This document shows, one piece after another, positions 13,931 to 24,943 of a stretch of DNA of 64,000 nt; within the stretch, counting starts at the first letter, position 1; each line of letters begins with the position of its first letter. This stretch comes from Prunus persica (Eukaryota; Streptophyta; Magnoliopsida; Rosales; Rosaceae). Position numbers and translations under genes: made by a program. The stretch lies in contig NC_034010.1 in NCBI RefSeq assembly GCF_000346465.2, positions 10,225,638-10,289,637 of the forward strand. The letters are read 5' to 3'. The notes beneath the pieces were generated by a model that saw only the letters and a list, made by a program, of their open reading frames with translations, searched no databases and was not told the origin of the DNA.

Positions 13931-14677
13931 CTACTCACTCTCTGGAACACATCTTCGAATGATTTGGTTAGGGCAATACTTGAACAAATAGGGCTCATCC
14001 CACATGTAGTGTTTCACCATTGAAAAGAACTTCTTTCTCTCCTGAAAAGTCAAATCATCTCTAATTACACCAGAAGCAAGATAATTGACAAAATCAGCAT
14101 ACCATGGCTCTTTATCTTGAATGACAAAGAGTTGTTCATCCGGGAATGATTCGTTGAGAGGCAAAATTTTTCCATCTCCATGGTTTTCATCAACAAGGCG
14201 CGACAAGTGATCAGCAACAACATTTTCACTCCCTTTCTTGTCTGGAATTTCTAGTTCAAACTCTTGTAACAAGAGTATCCATCTGATCAAACGTGGTTTA
14301 GCATCTTTCTTGGTCAACAAAAACCTAAGAGCTGCATGATCAGAGTAAACAATAACTTTAGAGCCAACAAGATATGAACGAAATTTCTCTAAAGCAAAAA
14401 CAACATCAAGCAACTCCTTCTCAGTTGTAGAGTAATTGAGTTGAGCATCGTTTAACGTCCGACTTGCATAGTAGATTACGTGTGGCAGCTTATTTACTCT
14501 TTGACCTAAAACAGCACCAATAGCATAGTCAGAGGCATCACACATTAGCTCAAAAGGCAAAGACCAATCTGGTGCCATAATGATAGGAGCAGAGGTTAGT
14601 TCACGTTTCAAGGTATTAAATGCATTCATACAATCTTTATCAAAATGAAATACAACATCTTTGCCAAAAGATTGCAC
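13931..14677 (-). pseudogene. pol: Reverse transcriptase thumb and RNase H, Athila-A
   Basis: About 248 codons. The segment starts in the RT connection ([18 protein letters not shown]) and continues into a Gypsy RNase H with [39 protein letters not shown] and [14 protein letters not shown]. Its conserved acidic residues (D in CDASD, E in TTEKE, D in YSDHAAL) are present. The VADHLSRL motif marks the end of the domain, and a ~90-residue linker follows towards integrase. It lies in a different frame from the RT palm to its right; one base is missing near 14660. RNase H degrades the RNA strand of the RNA-DNA hybrid during reverse transcription. Confidence 0.88.
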
Positions 14678-15231
14678 AATGGATAAGTAATCTTGGAAAA
14701 ATCCTTAATGAAACGACGATAAAAACAAGCATGTCCTAGAAAGCTTCTCACTCCCTTCATTGAAGCAGGGGCTGCCATATTTGAGATGATGTCAATTTTT
14801 GCTTTGTCAACTTCAATACCCTTGTTGGATATTACATGCCCCAACACAACACCTTGTTTCACCATAAATTGACATTTTTCCCAATTGAGAATCAAATTTG
14901 TTTCTTGACATCTTTGAAGCACTAGAGAGAGATGGTTAAGACAATTATCAAAAGAAGAACCAAAAACTGAAAAATCGTCCATGAATCCCTCAATAAATCT
15001 CTCAATCATATCTAAAAAGATTGCCAGCATACATCTTTGGAATGTTGCTGGGGCATTGCAAAGGCCAAAAGGCATCCTTCTATATGCAAAAGTACCAAAA
15101 TGACAGGTGAATGTAGTCTTCTCTTGATCTTCCGGAGCAATCACAATTTGATTATAACCTGAATATCCATCAAGAAAACAATAATATGCGTGACCAGCTA
15201 ATCGCTCAATCATTTGATCAATAAAAGGCAT
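14660..15231 (-). pseudogene. pol: Reverse transcriptase palm, Athila-A
   Basis: This carries the polymerase palm and fingers: FLDGYSGYNQI, KTTFTCHFGTFAYRRMPFGL, NAPATFQRCM, then the catalytic FMDDF box in FIEGFMDDFSVFG, and LNWEKCQFMV and GVVLGHVIS downstream. It ends with [18 protein letters not shown] before a frameshift near 14660. The right end is also a frameshift relative to the protease/RT segment; the two frames overlap at 15218-15231. The catalytic aspartates are present, but the frame breaks at both ends rule out a working polyprotein. Confidence 0.9.
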
Positions 15232-16858
15232 AGGGAATATAATCTTTTCTAGTGTCCGAATTCAACTTCCTGTAATCGGTGCAAACACGCCAACTAGCTG
15301 CAGGTCTCGTTTGAACAAGATCTTTGTGCTCATTTTTTACCACTGTGATTCCAATCCTCTTAGGCACTACGTGAACAGCGCTGACCCATTGGCTATCAGA
15401 AATCGGGTATATGATACCCACATCTAGCAACTTCAGCACTTCAGCTCTCACTACTTCCTTCATGTGTGGATTGAGCCTTCTTTGTGGTTCACGAGTTGGT
15501 TTTGGTCCCTCCTCCAAAAAAGTTCGATGCATACACATGGTAGGGCTTATTCCCTTAATATCTACAATAGACCAACCAATGGCTGATTTGAACTCTTTTA
15601 CCACCCTAATTAGCTTATCTTCTTCCAAAAGGGTGAGGTCATATGCTATTATAACTGGGAGAGTTTCAAACTCAGCTAGGTAAGCATATTTTAGATGTGA
15701 TGGAAGTGGTTTAAGGTCAAGTTTTGGAGGTTTAACAATAGAAGGGATCAGATGTGTGGCAGATGGTTCTAATGGCTCTATTAGAGGCGAAAAAGTGGAG
15801 GGATATTGTTTTAATGCTTCCAAGGCAGCCACCATCTCCATGAGCACTTCTTCATCAAAGTCATTTTGAGATTGACTCAAAACATATTGTAATGTATCAT
15901 TGGATTGTGCCAACAAAAACTTAGAGAAAACAAGTGAATCAAGCACATCAATCGAACAACAATCAATTGAACTAGAAGGGTGGGAAAGATATTCAAACAC
16001 TTTGAATTGTACAGTTTCTCCTAGCACAGTCATGGTGAGGAGACCATTTTGCACATCTATGATCGTCTTTGCCGTGGCCATAAAGGGTCTCCCAAGCAAA
16101 ATAGGTAACTCACGATCATGTAGAGGAGCCTCTTCCATGTCCAACACTACAAAATCAGCAGGCAAAATTAGTTTGTCAACTTGAACTAAGATATCTTCCA
16201 CTATACCTCTTGGATATTTCACTGATCGATCAGCAAGTTGCAATGAAATAGTTGTTGCCTTCAAACCCCCCAAACCTAATTGAAGATACACTGAATAGGG
16301 CATTAAATTGATGCTAGCCCCCAAGTCAAGCATAGCCTTTTCAACTAGCTTGTCTCCAATGGTGAGATTGATAGAAAAACTGCCCGGATCCTTGAGTTTT
16401 GGTGGGAGCTTTCTTTGAAGCATAGCACTCACATTTTCAAACACCATCACCTTCTCATTAGGTCCATACTTTCTCTTATTAGTGTTTAGCTCCTTGAAAA
16501 ATTTCCCATACGCTGCCATATTCCTAATGACATCAAGCACATGTAAATTAACATTCACTTTACTTAAAATATCAAAAATTTCTTTAAATGACTTATCCTG
16601 CTTGCTTTTGGCAAGTCTTCCAGGAAATGGGATGGGTGGAGAATAAGGTTTTTCAGCCTTGTGAAAATTTGGAGCTTCAAATGATGAAGTGGCATTGCTT
16701 GGATCGTCATTCGGTTTCTTATTCTCTTCTTGAGTGGGACTTGTATTCACATGATCAGATTCATTAGTAACTTCATTGCCAACTCCATTATTAATAACCT
16801 TACCACACCTAAGTGTTATGACCGCTTTGGCTTGCTCTTGGTTCCTTTGAAGTATCAC
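15218..16858 (-). pseudogene. pol: Gag C-terminus, aspartic protease and RT N-terminus, Athila-A
   Basis: 546 codons, the longest intact frame of this element. Residues ~1-90 are a polar gag/linker region. Residues ~135-290 are a retropepsin-like protease with the active-site motif DLGAS in KAMLDLGASINLMPYSVY and the flap-side ILLGRPFMATAKTIID. Residues ~290-430 are a variable linker. Residues ~430-540 open the reverse transcriptase (GIIYPISDSQWVSAVHVVPK, WRVCTDYRKLN). The frame then shifts and ends with KDYIPYAFY. DLGAS in place of DTGS is usual in Athila elements as I know them, so it does not by itself mean inactivation. Confidence 0.88.
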
Positions 16859-17110
16859 CGATTGGCTTGAAAATTTTTCGGGTTCTCTTTGACTGAAAGC
16901 ATCAGCAATCTAACCTAACTGTGTCTCCATTTTGGTTAGAACAGCTGAATGTTATTGGAGAGTACTATTGGTAGTTTGCTGGAATTGAACGGTGTTTTGA
17001 GCTAGCATTTTGACCGTATCTTCAAGCGTAGTGGCAGGCTTTGGTTGGAAATTTTGAAATTGATTGTTATTCTTCCATGAGAGATTGGAATTATCTCTCC
17101 AACCAGGGTT
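16859..17110 (-). pseudogene. gag: Gag-protease linker with stop codons, Athila-A
   Basis: No long open frame, but the minus strand still reads as gag/linker. NPGWRDNSNLSWKNNNQF follows the stop at 17111-17113, then a glutamine- and threonine-rich stretch, then SQREPEKFSSQS just before the protease frame. At least two further stops interrupt it: TAA where the context is LQ-stop-HSA near 16950, and TAG in QLG-stop-IADAF near 16906. In both, glutamine (CAA, CAG) is the likely original codon. Confidence 0.7.
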
Positions 17111-17404
17111 CTACGTATTAGAGAATGGGTCATTCCTCGGCCTCTGATTGTAAGAATTCATGAGATTCACTTGCTCTTGAACGAATTCGAGATAAGCCTC
17201 ACTAACTGAGCATTGATAAGTAGGATGACTTGGTATGTTGCAAATGGCACACACCTCAGCTATCTTAGGCACCATATTGAGCATAGAATCGAGCTTCTTT
17301 TCCAAACTAGCCACTTGCAAGGCAAGATCATTATTAGAACTCATTTCATACACTCCAACTCGTTTACCTCTTGTATCTTTGTGTTGAGCATTAGATCCCA
17401 ACAT
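17111..17404 (-). pseudogene. gag: Gag nucleocapsid with CCHC zinc knuckle, Athila-A
   Basis: This segment includes a short heptad-like stretch (LALQVASLEKKLDSM) and a CCHC zinc knuckle, CAICNIPSHPTYQC, with exact CX2CX4HX4C spacing. That is the RNA-packaging part of Gag. It overlaps the end of the preceding gag frame and lies in another frame. The shift is explained by the ten-base T run at 17433-17442 (poly-A on the coding strand), a typical slippage site. The frame ends with a TAG at 17111-17113 in SNT-stop-NPGW. Confidence 0.85.
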
Positions 17405-18192
17405 CTCATAAATGTTATATGACTCTTGAGCATTTTTTTTTTCTTCAAAGCTCCACCTGCTGCATTATCTACAGTCAATTGACATGTTTGGGTTAGTCCA
17501 TCATAAAAAATTTGCATTTGTAAGTAAAGAGGTAACCCATGATGTGGACATTGCAGAAACAGCCCTTTGAAACGCTCCCAATATTCATTGAAAGGTTCTT
17601 CATCATCTTGTTTAAAGTTAAAGATTTGCCCTCTCAAAGTAGCTGTCTTTTGAGTAGAGAAGAACTTCTCCAAAAATTTCTTAGCTAAGGCATCCCAAGT
17701 GGTGAGCGAACTAGGTGCTAAAGTCATTAGCCAACCCTTTGCTCTATCTTTCAATGTATAAGGAAAAACCATCATCCTCAGATTCGCTTCACTCACTCCC
17801 TGCAAAGGTAAACCACTCACAACATTGTAGAATTCCTTAATAAGGGCTAATGGATCTTCATTAGGTAAACCATAAAAAGAAGGAAGCAAATGAAAAAGTG
17901 AAGATTTGAGATCATAATTTCTAGCTTCAGTAGGCAGCAAGATGCACGAAGGGGAATTTGGTATAATCGGTTGAGCATAATCTTCCAAAGCTCGGTTGTC
18001 ATCGTTATTGCCAGCCATCTCTTCTTCTTTGTCAAAATTAGAGTTATCGAAAGAATCTACACTCGTTGGGCTAGAAGAACTATTGTCCTCTTCTACACTG
18101 CTAGTCTGGGCACTAGTTGATACAGAATTCTCAAAAGTGTTGCTCTTTAACCGTTCAAGTGTTTGGCCTATCTCAGCAAGTGTATCAGACAT
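17405..18192 (-). pseudogene. gag: Gag capsid region, Athila-A
   Basis: Starts at the ATG whose codon ends at 18192, 72 bases inside the primer site, which is the natural Gag start. Residues 1-75 are serine-, asparagine- and acid-rich. Residues ~95-225 match the plant retrotransposon Gag domain: LLPSFYGLPNEDPLALIKEF, FPYTLKDRAKGWLMTLAP, TTWDALAKKFLEKFF and YWERFKGLFLQCPHHGLP. Gag forms the cytoplasmic particle in which reverse transcription occurs. At about residue 250 (17433-17442) the poly-A run shifts the frame, so the track continues as LKKKKMLKSHI in the wrong frame while the true continuation lies in the nucleocapsid segment. Confidence 0.88.
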
Positions 18193-18264
18193 ATACTACC
18201 TGAGAAACAAAAATAAAACCAAATTAGGGTTTGAGAACAAGCAATTATAGAGGACTGAAATCAG

Positions 18265-18282
18265 TCCCTGGCAACGGCGCAA
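18265..18282 (-). other. Primer binding site, tRNA-Asp type, Athila-A
   Basis: The plus-strand sequence TCCCTGGCAACGGCGCAA matches the 3' end of plant tRNA-Asp (TCCCCGGCAACGGCGCCA) at 16 of 18 positions by eye, so the minus strand would pair with that tRNA to prime cDNA synthesis. It lies six bases from the LTR end at 18289, the expected place. The two mismatches probably reflect decay. Confidence 0.8.
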
Positions 18283-18288
18283 AAATTT

Positions 18289-19651
18289 TGTTGTGTTCCT
18301 TCCAAGTGCCAATATATGGTTAGTATAGTGGTACAAGTAAGGGTGTCGAACCACAGGGACCGATTGGATTCTATAAATTACTAGTTTTGAAAGAACCCTG
18401 ACTAAAAATGAAAGTGACAATTTGAAAGTAGTTTTTGTGTTGTAAATGAAAAATAACTTAAAATGCAAGAAGAATGTAGTAGTGAATGATATATTGATGT
18501 AGAAAGAATAGGGAAGAGACCAAAGATTTAGAATTAACCATTGCAAAACTAATTCCATGTTTATAAAATTAAACCGTACTCAACTACCAACCTATTTCCA
18601 GAGTTCGTTTTACATATATATGATCAGCCATATGATGTGTGGTTTTGATCAAATTCTCCTAATCTGCAACCTAGTTGGGATGTTCAACTTTGGTTCCAAG
18701 TTAAGAGTCATTAGCATGTAAGAAAACGTTCTAGAACCAAACAAAATATACAACATGATGTTTGCATAGCATTCTCTTCATTCATTCACATGTCTACCAA
18801 GATTAAGCATGATGTTTACTATAACCTTGTCTAGATAATCTGTAGGCGACTCTAATGGTGATCAAACATTAAAATTGACAAACAAATTGAACAATAGATT
18901 CAGTGAATGAAACAAGAAACAAATTGATGAACTGAATACTTTAACTTAGAAACATGGATCAATGTTGCAAGGCTACATCGAAATCCCTAGCTATGAATTT
19001 AGTTACACATCATGTTCAAAGAGATTAAAACAAAAATAAACAACACGAATGAAAATAAATTCATGAGAGGAAACCCTTGAACTAATTCTGATGTTGAACT
19101 TCTCCAAGAACCACCTCTTGCGCTGAGTCCTGATGGTGGAAATATATGGACGACTAGGGTTTTAGTGTGCACGAAAAGGAGAGAATAACCAAGAAGTGAG
19201 TTCTAGGGTTGTGAAATTCGTCCAAAATAAATAGGGTTTTTAAAAATGGCTAAAAGGCAAGTTTTTATGGGGTGAAAGAGGCTGCAAGATATTCCAAAGA
19301 GATCCTAACAAATCAGCCCTTATTTTGCACGTTTTTACCTCATTTGGCACTCCAAATCACGCTAAAAATCACCATTTCTTTCCCATTCTGCTCTTAATCT
19401 TCAACCAAGCCAGGTTCGCCTTGGATTCTTTATTTGGACTTCAAAACAGGTCACGAAACTTGTTTCCATGTTTGAATAAGGGTCAGCTCCAAAAATGGCA
19501 TGTTTTAATTTCTTTTGCCTTCAAGTTGATCCTAAAGTAGATGCAACTGCATACTCACACAAAATAGGGTAAAACGCAACAACTTTGACTCAAAAACATG
19601 ACTAATATACAAGAAATTAATGGTATAAATGTATAAATATATGAGTTATCA
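18289..19651 (-). repeat. 5' LTR of Athila-A (1,363 bp)
   Basis: Bounded by TGTTGTGTTCC on the left and GAGTTATCA on the right, giving TG...CA ends on either strand. The left edge is next to the tRNA-Asp primer site and the right edge next to reverse-orientation satellite, which fixes it as the 5' LTR of a minus-strand element. It is AT-rich with several poly-A/T runs and no credible gene; the open frames at 18196-18558 and 19325-19540 are incidental. I could not identify a clear TATA box. There is no partner LTR in the window, so insertion age cannot be estimated. Confidence 0.85.
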
Positions 19652-22600
19652 CACCAACCACTCCATTTCACAACGAACTTCGTACGAACCTGAATTGTCC
19701 AATTTCATGGACCAATCAATATCGGATTGAGTCCAAAACTTGGGGAACATCATAAATTGGTGGGACGAGTCATTTGGTGGGTTTTGAGTGAAATTCAATC
19801 TCTAAAACTATGCAATACACAACCACTCCATTTCAGAACGAACTTCGTACAAACCTGAATTGTCCAATTTCTGGGAACAATCGATATCGGATTGAGCCCA
19901 AAACTTGGGGGACATCATAATATGGTGGGAGGAGTCATTTGGTGGGCTTTGAGTGAAATCCAATCTATAAAACTGTGCAATACACCAACCACACCAATTA
20001 AGAACAAACTTTGTACGAACCTGAATTGTCCAATTTCATGGACCAATCGATATCGGATTGAGTCCATAACTTGGGGAACATCACAATATGGTGGGAGGTG
20101 TAATTTGCTGAGTTTTGAGTGAAATCCAATCTCTAAAACTATGCAAAACACCAAGTACACCATTTCAGAACGAACATCGTACGAACCTAAATTGTCCAAT
20201 TTCACTTACCAATCGATATTGGATTGAGTCCAAAACTTGGGGAACAACATAATATGGTGGGACGTGTCATTTGGTGACTTTGGAGTGAAATCCAATCTCT
20301 AGAACTATGCAATACACCAACAACTCCACTTCTGAACGAACTTCATACGAACCTGAATTGTCCAATTTCATGGACCAAATGATATCGGATTGAGTCGAAA
20401 ACCTGGGGAACTCCATAATATGGTGGGAGGTCATTTGGTGCTTTTTGAGTGAAATCCAATCTTTAAAACTATGCAAAACACCAACCACTCCATTTCATAA
20501 CGAACTTCGTACGAACGGAATTGTCCAATTTCATGGAACAATCGATATCGGATTGAGTCCCAAAATTGGGGAACATCATAATATGGTGAGAGGAGTCATT
20601 TGGTGACTTTGGAGTGAAATCCAATCTCTAGAACTATGCAATACACCAACCACTCCATTTCATAACGAACTTCGTACAAACCTAAATGGTCCAATTTCTG
20701 GGAACAATCGATATCGGATTGAGCCCAAAACTTGGGGAACATCATAATATGGTGGGAGGAGTCATGTGCTGGGTTTTGAGTGAAATCCAATCTCTAAAAC
20801 TATGCCATACATCAACCACACCATTTAAGAGCGAACTTCGTACGAACCTGAATTGTCCAATTTCATAGACCATTGAAATTGGATTGAGTCCAAAACTTGG
20901 GGAACATCATAAGATGTTGGGAGGAGTCATTTGAGGGGTTTTAAGTGAAATCCAATATCTAAAACTATGCAAAACACCAACCACTCCATTTTAGAACGAA
21001 CTTCGTATGAACTTAAATTCTCCTATTTCAGGGACCAATCGATATCGGATTGGACCCAAGACTTGGGGAACATCATAATATGGTGGGTTTTGAGTGAAAT
21101 CCAATCTCTAAAACTATGCAAAACACGAAGTACTCCATTTCAGAACAAACATCGTACGAACCTGAATTGTCCAATTTCATTTACCAATCGATATTGGATA
21201 GAGTCCAAAACTTGGGGAACATCATAATCCGGTGGGAGGTGTCATTTGGTGACTTTAGAGTGAAATCCAATCTCTAGAACTAAGCAATACACCAACCACT
21301 CCATTTCTGAACGAACTTCGTACGAACCTGAATTGTCCAATTTCATGGACCAAACGATATCGGATTGAGTCGAAAACCTGGGGAACATGATAATACGGTG
21401 GGAGGAGTCATTTGGTGCCTTTTGAGTGAAATCCAATCTTTAAAACTATGCAAAACACCAACCACTCCATTTCATAACGAACTTCGTACGAACCTGAATT
21501 GTCCAATTTCATGGACCAATCGATATCGGATTGGGTCCAAAGCTTGGGGAACATCACAATATGGTGGGAGGTGTAATTTGCTGTGTTTTGAGTGAAATCC
21601 AATCTCTAAAACTATGCAAAACATCAAGTACTCCATTTCAGAACGAACATCGTACGAACGTGAATTGTCCAATTTCATGGACCAAATGATATCGGACTGA
21701 GTTGAAAACCTGGGGAACTCCATAATACGGTGGGAGGAGTCATTTGGTGCTTTTTGAGTGAAATCCAATCTTTAAAACTATGCAAAACAACAACCACTCC
21801 ATTTCATAACGAACTTCGTACGAACGGAATTGTCCAATTTCATGGAACAATCGATATCGGATTGAGTCCCAAAATTGGGGAACATCATAATATGGTGAGG
21901 GGAGTCATTTGGTGACTTTGGAGTGAAATCCAATATCTAGAACTATGCAATACACCAACCACTCCATTTCATAATGAACTTCATACAAACCTGAATGGTC
22001 CAATTTCTGGGAACAATCGATATCGGGTTCAGCCCAAAAATTGGGGAACATCATAATATGGTGGGAGGAGTCATTTGTTGGGTTTTGAGTGAAATCCAAT
22101 ATCTAAAACTATGCAATACACCAACCACTCCATCTCATAACGAACTTCGTACAAACCTGAAGTGTCCAATTTCATGGACCAATCGAAATTGGATTGAGTC
22201 CAAAACTTGGGGAACATCATAATATGTTAGGAGGAGTCATTTGAGGGGTTTTAAGTGAAATCCAATATCTAAAACTATGCAAAACACCACCACTCCATTT
22301 CAGAACGAACTTCATATGAACTTAAATTCTCCTATTTCAGGGACCAATCGATATCGGATTGAACCCAAGACTTGGGGAACATCATAATACGGTGGGAGGA
22401 GTCATTTGGTGGGTTTTGAGTGAAATCCAATCTCTAAAACTTTGCAAAACTCGAAGTACTCCATTTTAGAACGAACATCGTACGAACCTGAATTGTCCAA
22501 TTTCATTTACCAATTGATATTGGATAGAGTCCAAAACTTGGGGAACATCATAATACGGTGGGAGGAGTCATTTGGTGGGTTTTGAGTGAAATCCAATCTC

Positions 22601-23114
22601 TAGAACTATGCAATACACCAACCACTCCATTTCTGAACGAACTTCGTACGAACCTGAATTGTCCAATTTCATGGACCAAACGATATCGGATTGAGTCGAA
22701 AACCTGGGGGACATGATAATATGGTGGGAGGAGTCATTTGATGCATTTTGATTGAAATCCAATCTTTAAAACTATGCAAAACACCAACCACTCCATTTCA
22801 TAACGAACTTCGTACGAACCTGAATTGTCCAATTTCATAGACCAAACGATATCGGATTGAGTCGAAAACCTGGGGAACATGATTGTATGGTGGGGGAGTC
22901 ATTTGGTGCTTTTTGAGGGAAATCCAATCTTTAAAACTATGCAAAACACCAACCACTCCATTTCATAACAAACTTCGTACGAACCTAAATTGTCCAATTT
23001 CATGGACTAATCGATATCTGATTGAGTCCAAAACTTGGGGAACATGATAATATAGTGGGACTAGTCATTTTGTAGGTTTTGAGTGAAATCCAATCTCTAA
23101 AACTATGTAATACA
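19652..23114 (-). repeat. 166-bp satellite array, block 3 (reverse)
   Basis: About 21 monomers in the opposite orientation to blocks 1 and 2. The segments at about 20040-21400 and 21470-22720 are near-copies of each other. Landmarks such as ACGAACGGAATTGTCC (20511 and 21820) and TTTCATTTACCAAT (near 21175 and 22502) lie 1,309 and about 1,325 bp apart, close to eight monomers with small indels. The last monomer is split cleanly by the Tat-type element at 23115. Confidence 0.95.
23110..23114. repeat. Target-site duplication, left copy (ATACA)
   Basis: ATACA directly precedes the LTR start TGTGGGAG and is repeated at 35137-35141 directly after the 3' LTR end. Removing the element and one copy restores an uninterrupted satellite monomer (...CTATGTAATACACCAACCAC). 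Confidence 0.95.
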
Positions 23115-23659
23115 TGTGGGAGCATATATTTTCGTCTCCAATCAGGGCACGCCACGTGGAAAAGAAGATTATCTCTTAAATTAATTAATTAAATCAGTTT
23201 ATCTGGCTAATTAATTAATTGAGATAAATATCTTAATTAATATGATATTATCTTTATTTGAAGAGATAATATCATTAATTAAGATATTATCCTAATAAAG
23301 AGAAGATAATATCATTTAATTCAGATATTATCTTTTTAAGAGATAATATCATTTAATTCAGATATTATCTCTCTCCCTCTCCACTCTCCATATTTTCTCC
23401 CCACGGCTCCAGCCAACACACACGGCTCTGGCCACCCGGTTTACACCCTACATAAAACTCCGTACCCTTTTGCTTAGCTATTGTTTTCCTACAAACACTC
23501 GAACTAACTTAGGCATCGGAGGTCCTTTGGCCAACACCCCCCGGGTGTGGTCTATTTACTCTAGTCTTTTTTACAGGAATCGAGGAAGAGAGAAAAGGAA
23601 GATCGAAGGTTGAAGGATCTAGAAGCGAATATTCTCCCGTGAGATTATTTGCACAAACA
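23115..23659 (+). repeat. 5' LTR of Tat-A (545 bp, promoter deleted)
   Basis: Starts TGTGGGAGCATATATTTTCG and ends TTATTTGCACAAACA. It aligns end to end with the 3' LTR except for a ~157-bp internal deletion at about 23370, where GATATTATCT joins CTCTCCCTCTCC. In the 3' LTR this missing piece holds the TATA box (34770-34777) and likely transcription start. By eye there are roughly 15-20 further single-base or small differences between the two LTRs, so the insertion is not very recent. Confidence 0.95.
23243..23370. repeat. AT-rich alternating hairpin array in LTR
   Basis: The 10-mer GATATTATCT and its complement AGATAATATC alternate along this stretch with spacers of 8-10 bases, giving several perfect 9-11 bp inverted repeats. 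An example is AGATAATATC-10 bases-GATATTATCT at 23341-23370. The same array, plus one extra degenerate unit, occurs in the 3' LTR at about 34563-34728. It could be a cis-regulatory or structural element of the LTR; no protein is encoded. Confidence 0.85.
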
Positions 23660-23680
23660 TTTGGTGCTTTCATTGAGAGC
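23660..23680 (+). other. Primer binding site of Tat-A
   Basis: TTTGGTGCTTTCATTGAGAGC follows the LTR end immediately, with TGGTG in the expected position for pairing with a tRNA 3' CCA end. I cannot assign the tRNA with confidence; it is not the tRNA-Asp used by the two Athila elements here. Confidence 0.7.
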
Positions 23681-23755
23681 ACGAGTTATACTCAACGCGT
23701 GCTCAAGGAGTCTGTTCCTCCTATTTTCCAATCCACCGAAGCCTTCCAAACAACC

Positions 23756-24943
23756 ATGGTTGGAAGCAAGCGCACGAGGAGCAAAACCGCCGCTATGGCT
23801 CAATCCGTGGTGGCCCAAAGCTACTCCTCCCACGATCCCACGATCGACATGGCGGCTCCACCGCCTCTCGCCGCCATGAACCCTCAGCAACCACCCCGTG
23901 TGACAGGAACCACCGCACCGGCGTCCGCCGCCGTCGTACCATCTCAAAGCCCCATGGCTGGACCTAGCCACCTTCATAGCACTACCGTTGAGCATGGTGG
24001 AACCTCACATCCAGTTGGGCTCACTACCACCGCCGACTTTGGCCCAATCTTGGAGCAACTTCAACCATTCCCTCCATTGCCTCCATGCTCGACGCATGCT
24101 CCCACGCACACATCCAACGAAAACCTAGCTCGTGTGCAATTGGGGTCTACACATTTCTCTCTTCCGGATCCACGAAGTCAAGTAGACCTTAATCTGAGAG
24201 TTGACCAGCTAACTCAGAGAATGGACGACCAAAACAATTTGATGAGGCAGCTCCTCAACCAAATAAACTTGGCTCAAAATCTTGGCCTTGGACAACAGGG
24301 CGAAGAGAGAAGGATAAACGAACGCGCCGATAGGCTGTTCGGCGGGAACCAAGCAGGTCGAGCAGGAGTAAGCAGACAAGGAAATGCGCAACAACGAGAT
24401 CAGCTCGTGGACATGTCACAAGCATCTGCAAGCCACACTCAGAGCAGACGAAGTTTCCCATCCAGATTGAATTTAAGGACCAACGTGTGCGATATGCTGG
24501 GCCCAAGACCTAACATCCACGCTCTCCTGGGCCAACATGAAGACGTTGATGAAAGGCTAGGCTCCCAGGGAGGTCAACTTGACGGCCATCGAGAAGAGGA
24601 TCAAGAAGAAAGGCGCTCTGCTGCCCGCTCACAGAGAAATATTCATGAAAGGATAGGCCCCCAGGGAGGTCAACTCGACAATCATCACAATGAGGACCGT
24701 GAAGAAAGGCGCTCCGCTACTCACTCTCGAAGAACCAATTCTCGTCGCCAAACTACTAGAAATCTCTCGCAAGCACAGTCCACCAACACGCCGCCTAGAC
24801 AGCGCAACCGAGAAGGTCGACCCTCGCAAACCAATGAGGAAGTCAATCAGCGTCGTCTAAATCGCGAAGGTCATCAACGTGACCGACTAGCCATGCGTGC
24901 AGAAGACGTTGAGAAGCTTGTGAATAACCGATTCGAGACTTAA
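23756..24943 (+). pseudogene. gag: Gag N-terminal region, Tat-A
   Basis: I place the start at ATG 23756 (CAACCATGG, a favourable plant start context). The open frame also extends upstream into the LTR edge without an ATG. The product starts MVGSKRTRSKTAAMAQS and is rich in Pro, Ala, Gln, Arg and Ser, with no membrane segment. Residues ~145-180 hold a heptad-like QVDLNLRVDQLTQRMDDQNN. A 32-residue tandem duplication lies at about 24550-24740: RLGSQGGQLDGHREEDQEER followed by RIGPQGGQLDNHHNEDREER, both ending in ERRSA. The frame stops at 24943 (RFET-stop); a one-base shift restores the frame into the Gag core immediately downstream. Confidence 0.82.

Larger units (their letters stand above)
12908..19651 (-). 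mobile_element. Athila-type Ty3/Gypsy element, 3'-truncated (Athila-A)
   Basis: Reading leftward on the minus strand the order is LTR (19651-18289), tRNA-Asp primer site, gag with zinc knuckle, aspartic protease, reverse transcriptase, RNase H and integrase. This is the Gypsy order. The DLGAS protease motif, FMDD reverse-transcriptase motif and integrase wording fit the Athila lineage. The element stops abruptly within the integrase C-terminus at about 12908 and runs straight into satellite. The rest of the integrase tail, any downstream env-like gene and the 3' LTR are missing. Satellite orientation is forward on the left and reverse on the right, so the junction is a rearrangement and not a clean insertion. 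Confidence 0.9.

Noticed and set aside
23645..23995. Minus-strand frame over the start of Tat-A gag
   Set aside because: Shadow of the gag frame; no recognisable protein.
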